A stretch of DNA of 64,000 nt from contig NZ_CP073721.1 of assembly GCF_025264685.1 (NCBI RefSeq), forward strand, positions 7,271,501 to 7,335,500, read 5' to 3'. This DNA comes from Dactylosporangium roseum. GTDB lineage: Bacteria > Actinomycetota > Actinomycetes > Mycobacteriales > Micromonosporaceae. Positions within the stretch are counted from its first letter, which is position 1, and each line of letters opens with the position of its first letter. This document shows, piece by piece, positions 57,355 to 64,000 of the stretch. Both the position numbers and the translations under genes were made by a program. Under the pieces are notes generated by a model. It had not been told where the DNA came from. It saw only the letters and a list, made by a program, of their open reading frames with translations, and made no database searches.

Positions 57355-58194
57355 TTAGCCGCGCTTCCGGGTGGCGTAACGCCTACGGACGATGAGACGG
57401 TCGCTCGGCTGGCCCTTGCGCCGCGTGCGGCCCTCCGGCTTGCCCTTCGGGTTGACCGGGTGACGACCACCCGAGGTCTTGCCCTCACCACCACCGTGCG
57501 GGTGGTCGATCGGGTTCATGGCGACGCCACGGACGGTCGGGCGCTTGCCCTTCCACCGCATACGGCCGGCCTTGCCCCAGTTGATGTTCGACTGGTCGGC
57601 GTTGCCGATCTCGCCGACGGTGGCACGGCAGTGCACCTCGACGCGCCGGATCTCACCCGACGGCATGCGCAGGGTCGCGTACTGACCCTCGCGGCCCAGT
57701 AGCTGGATGCCGACGCCGGCCGAGCGGGCCAGCTTGGCGCCACCGCCCGGGCGCAGCTCCACGGCGTGGACCGTGGTGCCGACCGGGATGTTGCGCAGCG
57801 GCAGGTTGTTGCCCGGCTTGATGTCCGCGCCGACCCCCGCCTCGACCCGGTCCCCCTGCTTGAGGTCCTTCGGGGCGATGATGTAGCGCTTCTCGCCGTC
57901 GGCGTAGTGCAGCAGCGCGATGCGCGCGGTCCGGTTGGGGTCGTACTCGATGTGCGCGACCTTGGCGGGGATCCCGTCCTTGTCCGCACGGCGGAAGTCG
58001 ATCAGCCGGTACTGGCGCTTGTGGCCGCCGCCCTGGTGGCGCGCGGTCACCCGCCCGTGGACGTTGCGACCGCCCTTGTTCGGCAGCGGCACGACCAGCG
58101 ACTTCTCCGGCGTCGACCGGGTGATCTCCGCGAAGTCGGCAACGCTCGAACCACGACGACCGGGCGTCGTCGGCTTGTACTTACGGATAGCCAT
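57355..58194 (-). CDS. rplB: 50S ribosomal protein L2
   Basis: 279 residues, family length. [60 protein letters not shown] and the invariant [20 protein letters not shown] near the peptidyl-transferase centre. 12 nt after rplW. Confidence 0.98.
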   Translation of the reverse strand: MAIRKYKPTTPGRRGSSVADFAEITRSTPEKSLVVPLPNKGGRNVHGRVTARHQGGGHKRQYRLIDFRRADKDGIPAKVAHIEYDPNRTARIALLHYADGEKRYIIAPKDLKQGDRVEAGVGADIKPGNNLPLRNIPVGTTVHAVELRPGGGAKLARSAGVGIQLLGREGQYATLRMPSGEIRRVEVHCRATVGEIGNADQSNINWGKAGRMRWKGKRPTVRGVAMNPIDHPHGGGEGKTSGGRHPVNPKGKPEGRTRRKGQPSDRLIVRRRYATRKRG

Positions 58195-58206
58195 CGTCTA
58201 TACCCC

Positions 58207-58509
58207 TCAGCTCACCGGTCCGCCGAAGGCTTCGATCCGGTCACCTTCGGCGAGCTTCACCATCGCCCGCTTCGTGTCCTTGCGCTTGCCCCAACCCGTG
58301 CGGGTCCGCTTGCGCTTGCCTTCGCGGTTGATGGTGTTCACCGACAGGACGCGGACGTTGAAGATCTGCTGGATAGCGATCTTGATCTCCGTCTTGTTGG
58401 CGTCCGGGTGCACCAGGAACGTGTACCAGTTGCGGTTGAGCTCGCTGTAGCTCTTCTCCGAGACCACCGGCTGGATGATCACGTCACGCGGGTCTGCGAT
58501 CGTCGCCAT
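58207..58509 (-). CDS. rplW: 50S ribosomal protein L23
   Basis: 100 residues: [40 protein letters not shown] and [20 protein letters not shown]. Lies at the tunnel exit. 3 nt after rplD. Confidence 0.98.
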   Translation of the reverse strand: MATIADPRDVIIQPVVSEKSYSELNRNWYTFLVHPDANKTEIKIAIQQIFNVRVLSVNTINREGKRKRTRTGWGKRKDTKRAMVKLAEGDRIEAFGGPVS

Positions 58510-58512
58510 GGC

Positions 58513-59184
58513 TCAGCCCTCCTCGTTGCTGTCGGCGTCGGCGCTGTCCGCACCGAACTCGGCCGGCACCCCGAGGAACTCGTTGAGCGCCGCGGTCGTG
58601 AAGACGACCTGGTCGGCGACGAGCACGTCGTGGGTGTTGAGCTGGTCGGCGACCAGCAGGTGCACCGACTGCTCGTTGCGCAGGCTCAGCCAGTTGGCCT
58701 CGTCGTCCCGCGCGAGGACCACCAGGACCCGGCGCGCGTCGGCGATGCCGCGCAGCACCTTGAGCGCTTCCTTGGTCTTCGGGGTCGAGCCCTCGATGAA
58801 GGTCTCCACGACGTGGATGCGGCCGTCACGGGCACGGTCGGAGAGCGCGCCACGCAGAGCGGCGACCTTCATCTTCTTGTTCACCCGCTGGGTGTAGTCC
58901 CGCGGCTGCGGGCCGTGGACAACGCCACCACCGGTGAACTGCGGAGCGCGGATCGAGCCCTGGCGGGCACGACCGGTGCCCTTCTGCTTGTAGGGCTTCT
59001 TGCCGCCGCCGGCGACCTCGCCGCGCGTCTTGGTCTTGTGCGTGCCCTGGCGGGCCGCGTTGAGCTGCGCCACGACGACCTGGTGCATCAGCGGGATGCT
59101 GGCCTGAGCGTCGAAGATGTCGTCCGGAAGCTCGACGGTGCCGTTGGTGGCGCCGTCGACCGTCTTGATGTCAACGGTGGTCAC
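58513..59184 (-). CDS. rplD: 50S ribosomal protein L4
   Basis: 223 residues. [40 protein letters not shown] with the tunnel-lining loop, [20 protein letters not shown]. In E. coli L4 represses its own operon by binding the S10 leader. An acidic tail ([10 protein letters not shown]) ends the protein. GTG overlaps the rplC stop (GTGA). Confidence 0.98.
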   Translation of the reverse strand: MTTVDIKTVDGATNGTVELPDDIFDAQASIPLMHQVVVAQLNAARQGTHKTKTRGEVAGGGKKPYKQKGTGRARQGSIRAPQFTGGGVVHGPQPRDYTQRVNKKMKVAALRGALSDRARDGRIHVVETFIEGSTPKTKEALKVLRGIADARRVLVVLARDDEANWLSLRNEQSVHLLVADQLNTHDVLVADQVVFTTAALNEFLGVPAEFGADSADADSNEEG

Positions 59185-59852
59185 TTGGTGATCCCACCCT
59201 TCTGCGACTTCGCCTCGGTCTTGGCCGCGCTGCGCAGCAGCACCAGGCTGCCCTTCGGGCCCGGGAGCGCGCCGCGGACGAGGATCAGACCGTCCTCGGC
59301 GTCCACGCGCTGCACGGTGACGTTCTGCACGGTGTAGCGCACGCCACCCATGCGACCGGCCATCCGCACGCCCTTGAAGACGCGACCCGGGGTCGCGCAG
59401 GCGCCGATCGAGCCGGGCGAGCGGTGCTTGCGCTCGACACCGTGGCTGGCGCGCAGACCGCCGAAGCCGTGGCGCTTCATGACACCCGCGAAGCCCTTGC
59501 CCTTGCTGCGGCCGGTCACGTCGATGCGCTGACCGGCGGTGAACGCGTCGGCGGTGATCTCCTGACCGAGCGTGTATTCACCGGCGTCGGTCGTGCGCAG
59601 CTCGACGATGTGCCGGCGCGGCGCGACGTCAGCCTTGGCGAAGTGGCCGGCGCGCGGCTTGTTGACCTTGCGCGGGTCGATCTGGCCCCACGCCAACTGG
59701 ATCGCCGAGTAGCCGTCGTTGTCGGGCGTGCGGACCTGGGTCACGACGCACGGGCCGGCCTGCACCACGGTTACCGGGACAACCTTGCCGTTGTCCCAGA
59801 CCTGGGTCATGCCGAGCTTCTCACCCAGGATGCCCTTGACTTGCCTGTCCAT
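59181..59852 (-). CDS. rplC: 50S ribosomal protein L3
   Basis: 223 residues. [60 protein letters not shown] and [20 protein letters not shown]. Assembly initiator near the peptidyl-transferase centre. 12 nt after rpsJ. Confidence 0.98.
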   Translation of the reverse strand: MDRQVKGILGEKLGMTQVWDNGKVVPVTVVQAGPCVVTQVRTPDNDGYSAIQLAWGQIDPRKVNKPRAGHFAKADVAPRRHIVELRTTDAGEYTLGQEITADAFTAGQRIDVTGRSKGKGFAGVMKRHGFGGLRASHGVERKHRSPGSIGACATPGRVFKGVRMAGRMGGVRYTVQNVTVQRVDAEDGLILVRGALPGPKGSLVLLRSAAKTEAKSQKGGITK

Positions 59853-59864
59853 AAGTCCGAGTCC

Positions 59865-60173
59865 CTACAGCTTGATCTCGATGTCGACGCCAGCAGGCAG
59901 GTCGAGTCGCATGAGCGAGTCGACCGTCTTGGGGGTCGGGTCGATGATGTCGATCAGGCGCTTGTGCGTGCGCATCTCGAAGTGCTCGCGCGAGTCCTTG
60001 TACTTGTGCGGCGAGCGGATCACGCAGTAGCGGTTGATCTCAGTGGGCAGCGGCACCGGCCCAGCGACCTGAGCCCCGGTGCGCGTGACCGTCTCGACGA
60101 TCTTCCGCGCCGAGGAGTCGACGACCTCGTGGTCGTAGGCCTTGAGCCGGATGCGGATCTTCTGTCCCGCCAT
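59865..60173 (-). CDS. rpsJ: 30S ribosomal protein S10
   Basis: 102 residues: [61 protein letters not shown]10 also acts in transcription antitermination with NusB. ATG 60173 gives the standard size; the frame upstream is leader. First gene of the S10-spc operon block with a leader of about 300 nt. Confidence 0.98.
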   Translation of the reverse strand: MAGQKIRIRLKAYDHEVVDSSARKIVETVTRTGAQVAGPVPLPTEINRYCVIRSPHKYKDSREHFEMRTHKRLIDIIDPTPKTVDSLMRLDLPAGVDIEIKL

Positions 60174-60403
60174 GGTGGCTTCAGTTCCTTCTCTCATGCG
60201 GGGCCTTGCAACCCCGCGAACCCCGAAGGGTCCGGTGCCGCCTAATGGTGTCTGTCCGACCCCCGCGGTCGGGCGTGTCGCGGCCAAGGGCCAGGCTCCG
60301 CCGCCGACGTCCCGCGCGGGACCGCTGGTGGCTTCGGAGACCAACCCCAGGGCGTGCCACGCCCGGATCGCGGAGATGAGCGCCCGTCATATGACTGACG
60401 CCG

Positions 60404-60466
60404 CGCGGAAGCGGTCGAGACTCCTCATTGAGCAGGGCTGTGTGAGTGAGCCTCGACCGCTCCGCG
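60404..60466 (-). promoter_or_regulatory. Stable hairpin at the 5' end of the S10 leader
   Basis: GCGGTCGAG (60411-60419) pairs with CTCGACCGC (60452-60460), extended by CGCGGA/TCCGCG around a single bulged base to about 15 pairs, with a 32-nt loop. It would form within the first 10-70 nt of the predicted transcript and may serve regulation (for example by L4) or mRNA stability. Confidence 0.55.
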
Positions 60467-60479
60467 ACGCAACCCGACC

Positions 60480-60509
60480 ATTATGCCGCATGTCTACGGC
60501 AAAGTGAAA
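60480..60509 (-). promoter_or_regulatory. Candidate promoter of the S10 operon
   Basis: On the minus strand TTTCAC (60504-60509) and CATAAT (60480-60485) are 18 nt apart, giving a start near 60472 and a leader of about 300 nt. Confidence 0.5.
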
Positions 60510-60529
60510 TCGGGGTACCTCAGGTGTAT

Positions 60530-61723
60530 TTACTTGATGATCTTCGTGACGCGGCCGGCGCCGACGGTGCGACCACCCTCGCGGATCGCGAAGCGGAGAT
60601 TCTCCTCCATGGCGATCGGCTGGATGAGCTGCACGGTCATCGTGGTGTTGTCACCCGGCATGACCATCTCGGTGCCTTCCGGCAGCGTGACGACGCCGGT
60701 GACGTCGGTGGTGCGGAAGTAGAACTGCGGCCGGTAGTTCTGGAAGAACGGCGTGTGCCGGCCACCCTCCTCCTTGGAGAGGATGTAGACGGTCGCCTCG
60801 AAATCGGTGTGCGGCGTCGTGGTGCCGGGCTTGATGACGACCATGCCCCGCTCGACGTCCTCGCGCTTCACACCACGCAGGAGCAGACCGACGTTCTCGC
60901 CGGCGCGCGCCTCGTCGAGGATCTTGCGGAACATCTCGATGCCGGTGCAGGTGGTCCTGATCGACTTCGGCCGAATGCCGACGATCTCAACCTCCTCGTT
61001 CGGCTTGAGGATGCCACGCTCGCAACGGCCGGTGACGACCGTGCCACGACCGGTGATCGTGAAGACGTCCTCGATCGGCATGAGGAACGGCTTCTCGGTC
61101 TCACGCTCGGGCTGCGGGATCGCGGTGTCGACCGCGTTCATCAGCTCCATAAGCGCGCCGGCCCACTTCTCGTCGCCCTCGAGCGCCTTCAGCGCCGAGA
61201 CGCGCACGACCGGAGCGTCGTCGCCCGGGAACTCCTGGCTCGACAGCAGCTCACGGACCTCGAGCTCGACGAGCTCAAGGAGCTCCTCGTCCTCGACCAT
61301 GTCGCTCTTGTTGAGCGCCACGACGATGTACGGCACACCGACCTGGCGGGCCAGCAGCACGTGCTCGCGGGTCTGCGGCATCGGGCCGTCGGTCGCCGCG
61401 ACCACCAGAATCGCGCCGTCCATCTGGGCAGCACCGGTGATCATGTTCTTGATGTAGTCGGCGTGACCGGGGCAGTCAACGTGCGCGTAGTGCCGGTTCG
61501 CGGTCTGGTACTCGACGTGGGCGATCGAGATCGTGATGCCGCGGGCCTTCTCCTCCGGCGCCTTGTCGATCTCGTCGAACGGCGTGTACGGGTTGAGGTC
61601 CGGGTACTGGTCGTGCAGGACCTTGGTAATGGCCGCCGTCAGCGTCGTCTTGCCGTGGTCAATGTGACCAATGGTGCCGATGTTGACGTGCGGCTTAGTC
61701 CGCTCGAACTTCGCCTTCGCCAC
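60530..61723 (-). CDS. tuf: Elongation factor Tu
   Basis: 397 residues, family length. Delivers aminoacyl-tRNA to the ribosome. G1 GHIDHGKTT, switch [20 protein letters not shown]3 [21 protein letters not shown]4 NKSDM, effector-region Thr included; domains 2 and 3 complete to [11 protein letters not shown] 61723 is 6 nt after AGGAGG; the longer frame upstream is not supported. 98 nt after fusA. Confidence 0.99.
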   Translation of the reverse strand: MAKAKFERTKPHVNIGTIGHIDHGKTTLTAAITKVLHDQYPDLNPYTPFDEIDKAPEEKARGITISIAHVEYQTANRHYAHVDCPGHADYIKNMITGAAQMDGAILVVAATDGPMPQTREHVLLARQVGVPYIVVALNKSDMVEDEELLELVELEVRELLSSQEFPGDDAPVVRVSALKALEGDEKWAGALMELMNAVDTAIPQPERETEKPFLMPIEDVFTITGRGTVVTGRCERGILKPNEEVEIVGIRPKSIRTTCTGIEMFRKILDEARAGENVGLLLRGVKREDVERGMVVIKPGTTTPHTDFEATVYILSKEEGGRHTPFFQNYRPQFYFRTTDVTGVVTLPEGTEMVMPGDNTTMTVQLIQPIAMEENLRFAIREGGRTVGAGRVTKIIK

Positions 61724-61800
61724 TGGTGTCCTCCTGTGGACTTCTTGGTTCATGGTGTGCCAGCGCTGGAAGCGCCGACGCACCCTGTCGACGGGTCATC

Positions 61801-61816
61801 CCCCGCGAACGCGGGG
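61801..61816 (-). promoter_or_regulatory. Small hairpin between fusA and tuf
   Basis: CCCCGC (61801-61806) and GCGGGG (61811-61816) with a GAAC loop lie just past the fusA stop. It may partly stop or protect the fusA message. Confidence 0.45.
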
Positions 61817-61821
61817 AATCA

Positions 61822-63921
61822 CTACTCTCCGGTCGCCTTCGCGATGATCTCCTTCGCCACGTTCGCGGGAACCTCGGCATAGGAGTCGAACTGCATCGAG
61901 TAGCTCGCCCGGCCCTGGGTCTTCGACCGGAGGTCGCCGACGTAGCCGAACATTTCCGACAACGGCACCGTGGCGCGGACGACACGGGCACCGCCCCGCT
62001 CCTCCATCGCCTGGATGGTGCCACGCCGGGAGTTGAGGTCGCCGATGACGTCGCCCATGTTCTCTTCCGGGGTGGTCACTTCGACGGCCATCAGCGGCTC
62101 GAGGAGCACCGGGTTGGCCTTGCGGGCCGCCTCCTTGAGCACCATCGAGCCGGCAATCTTGAAGGCCATCTCCGAGGAGTCGACCTCGTGGTACTGGCCG
62201 TCCAGCAGGGTGACCTTGAGACCCACCAGCGGGAAGCCCGCGAGCACGCCATACTGCATCGCGTCCTGGACACCGGCGTCGACCGAAGGGATGAACTCCT
62301 TCGGGATACGACCACCGGTGACCGCGTTGACGAACTCGTAGGTCGGGCCGTCGGCGGTCTGCACGAGCGGCTCGAGCTTGATGATGACCCGCGCGTACTG
62401 GCCGGAGCCACCCGTCTGCTTCTTGTGGGTGTATTCGACCTTCTCCGCGGCGGACTTCACCGTCTCGCGGTAAGCCACCTGCGGCTTGCCGATGTTGGCC
62501 TCGACGTTGAACTCGCGCCGCATGCGGTCGACGAGGATGTCGAGGTGCAACTCGCCCATGCCGGCGATGACCGTCTGCCCGGTCTCCTCGTCGTTCTTGA
62601 CGCGGAACGTCGGGTCCTCCTCGGCGAGCCGCTGGATGGCGGTGCCCAGCTTCTCCTGGTCGGCCTTCGTCTTCGGCTCGATCGCCACCTCGATGACCGG
62701 CTCCGGAAAGGTCATCGACTCGAGGATGACCGGGTTGGCCGGGTCGCACAGCGTGTCACCGGTGGTGGTCTGCTTGAGACCCTGCACGGCGATGATGTCG
62801 CCGGCGCTGGCGCTGGTGCGCTCCTCACGCTTGTTCGCGTGCATCTGGTAGATCTTGCCGATCCGCTCCTTGCGGTCCTTGGTGGAGTTGACCACCTGGG
62901 AACCGGACTCGAGCGTGCCGGAGTAGACGCGCACGTAGGTGAGCTTGCCGAGGTGCTTGTCGGTCTGGATCTTGAAGGCCAGGCCGGAGAACGGCTCGTT
63001 GACCGACGGCTTGCGCGAGAGCGGGGTCTCGCCGTCGGTGGCGATGCCCTCGATCGCCGGGATGTCCAGCGGTGACGGCAGATAATCGACGACGGCGTCG
63101 AGCATGGGCTGCACGCCCTTGTTCTTGAACGCCGAGCCGCAGACGACCGGGTTGAGCTTGCCGGCGATGGTCGCCCGGCGGATCGCCGACTTCAGGTCCT
63201 TGACGTCGATCTCGTCGCCGTCGAGGTAGCGGACCATGATGTCGTCGTCGGCCTCGGACAGGGTCTCGAGGAGCTTCTCGCGGTACTCGTTGGCCTGGTC
63301 GACCAGGTCCGCCGGGATCTCCTCGATCGCGTAGTCCTCACCCTTCTGGGTTTCGCCGCGCCAGGTCAGCGCACGCATCTCCAGCAGGTCGACGACGCCG
63401 ATGTGGTCGCCTTCCAGGCCGATGGGGATCTGCAGCACCAGCGGCGTGGCGTTGAGCCGGTCGACCATCATCTGCACGCAGCGGAAGAAGTCGGCACCCG
63501 TGCGGTCCAGCTTGTTGACGAAGCACATACGCGGGACGTTGTACTTGTCCGCCTGGCGCCAGACGTTCTCGGTCTGGGGCTCCACACCGGCCACACCGTC
63601 GTAGACCGCCACCGCGCCGTCCAGAACGCGCAGCGACCGCTCGACCTCGACGGTGAAGTCGACGTGCCCGGGCGTGTCGATGATCTGGATCGTGTGGCTC
63701 TTCCACTCGCACTTGGTGGCGGCGGAAGTGATGGTGATGCCCCGCTCCTGCTCCTGCTCCATCCAGTCCATGACCGCCGCGCCCTCGTGGACCTCGCCGA
63801 TCTTGTACGTGATGCCGGTGTAGAAGAGGATGCGCTCGGTCGTCGTCGTCTTACCGGCGTCGATGTGCGCCATGATGCCGATGTTGCGGACCTTGGCGAG
63901 GGCGGCGTCTGCGGCAGCCAC
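61822..63921 (-). CDS. fusA: Elongation factor G
   Basis: 699 residues. GTPase for ribosomal translocation and, with RRF, recycling. G1 [34 protein letters not shown] (switch II), G3 [21 protein letters not shown]4 [10 protein letters not shown], five-domain length complete to the end. GTG start. Second gene after rpsG in the str operon; followed by tuf. Confidence 0.99.
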   Translation of the reverse strand: MAAADAALAKVRNIGIMAHIDAGKTTTTERILFYTGITYKIGEVHEGAAVMDWMEQEQERGITITSAATKCEWKSHTIQIIDTPGHVDFTVEVERSLRVLDGAVAVYDGVAGVEPQTENVWRQADKYNVPRMCFVNKLDRTGADFFRCVQMMVDRLNATPLVLQIPIGLEGDHIGVVDLLEMRALTWRGETQKGEDYAIEEIPADLVDQANEYREKLLETLSEADDDIMVRYLDGDEIDVKDLKSAIRRATIAGKLNPVVCGSAFKNKGVQPMLDAVVDYLPSPLDIPAIEGIATDGETPLSRKPSVNEPFSGLAFKIQTDKHLGKLTYVRVYSGTLESGSQVVNSTKDRKERIGKIYQMHANKREERTSASAGDIIAVQGLKQTTTGDTLCDPANPVILESMTFPEPVIEVAIEPKTKADQEKLGTAIQRLAEEDPTFRVKNDEETGQTVIAGMGELHLDILVDRMRREFNVEANIGKPQVAYRETVKSAAEKVEYTHKKQTGGSGQYARVIIKLEPLVQTADGPTYEFVNAVTGGRIPKEFIPSVDAGVQDAMQYGVLAGFPLVGLKVTLLDGQYHEVDSSEMAFKIAGSMVLKEAARKANPVLLEPLMAVEVTTPEENMGDVIGDLNSRRGTIQAMEERGGARVVRATVPLSEMFGYVGDLRSKTQGRASYSMQFDSYAEVPANVAKEIIAKATGE

Positions 63922-63968
63922 TACAAATCCCTACTTCGTCTCTCGTCGGATCGCTGGGGAAGCGTCGC

Positions 63969-64000
63969 TTACCAGCGGTAGTGCGCGAAGGCCTTGTTGG
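63969..64000 (-). CDS. rpsG: 30S ribosomal protein S7, C-terminal end only
   Basis: The last ten or so codons (reading NKAFAHYRW then TAA) match the conserved C-terminus of S7; the rest of the gene lies beyond the right edge. It is 47 nt upstream of the fusA start and belongs to the str operon (rpsL-rpsG-fusA-tuf). Confidence 0.9.
   Translation of the reverse strand, partial: NKAFAHYRW

Larger units (their letters stand above)
60174..60529. other. S10-operon promoter and leader region, 356 bp
   Basis: No gene. From the tuf side it contains a promoter (60480-60509), a bulged 15-bp stem (60404-60466), then about 230 nt of GC-rich leader before rpsJ. I see no clear intrinsic terminator after tuf. 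Confidence 0.6.

Overview
The window is high-GC DNA with the gene content of an actinobacterium, most likely a member of the Micromonosporaceae; genus and species cannot be fixed from this sequence alone. Supporting signs are a WhiD/WhiB3-type WhiB protein beside a BldM-type regulator, a His-tailed GroEL1 next to groES, two IMP dehydrogenase paralogues (guaB and guaB3), DUF5319, conservon-type signalling proteins, many GTG starts, and many genes that begin 6-7 nt after a TANNNT -10 box (leaderless transcripts). Gene order from guaB3 to glmM-rpsI-rplM and into the ribosomal clusters broadly follows the same region of Mycobacterium and Streptomyces.

Layout. 1-6.1 kb: the end of an unknown gene, a type-1 solute-binding lipoprotein, and divergently a two-gene remnant of a conservon (CvnA-like kinase and CvnB-like roadblock protein) followed by a methyltransferase. 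6.2-14.9 kb: guaB-guaB3, DUF5319, a BldM-like regulator, WhiD, a membrane molybdoenzyme, and groES-groEL under two CIRCE operators. 15-21.2 kb: a THUMP-like methyltransferase, an unrecognised protein, YbaK, a DUF1707 protein and a heterodimeric ABC exporter with one degenerate ATP site. 21.2-30.4 kb: threonylcarbamoyl-adenosine (tsaB-rimI-tsaD, and separately tsaE), a WYL regulator, alr, an alpha/beta hydrolase, nnr and acpS. 30.4-35.6 kb: glmS, an SDR, glmM, rpsI-rplM. 35.9-42.6 kb: a lipoprotein, DUF2630, an ABC-F protein, an RsmC-like methyltransferase, a large repeat-rich membrane protein and truA. 42.8-64 kb: one nearly continuous minus-strand translation block running, in transcription order, rpsG(end)-fusA-tuf, the S10 and spc operons, secY-adk-map, infA-rpmJ and the alpha operon ending in rplQ. 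A DUF1707/2TM gene sits between map and infA.

How the genes work together. Most of the window is core machinery: ribosome synthesis and translation factors, protein export and maturation (secY, map), nucleotide supply (adk, guaB), tRNA modification (tsa genes, truA), cell-wall precursors (glmS, glmM, alr) and chaperonins. The accessory or regulatory layer is thin: the conservon remnant, BldM-like and WhiD regulators, WYL regulator, ABC exporter and a few small lineage-specific proteins.

I found no prophage, CRISPR array, insertion sequence, biosynthetic cluster or tRNA gene. The most unusual material is non-coding: a family of about 80-bp palindromes (four clear copies at 14900, 17430, 23884 and 35817, plus a possible decayed one at 36741) with 25-bp arms and a conserved asymmetric loop. 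One copy is read through as the C-terminus of a regulator, and two lie directly upstream of leaderless promoters. Two further long inverted repeats (28404-28455 and 32366-32412) and a 10-bp tandem array (10971-11034) are also unexplained.
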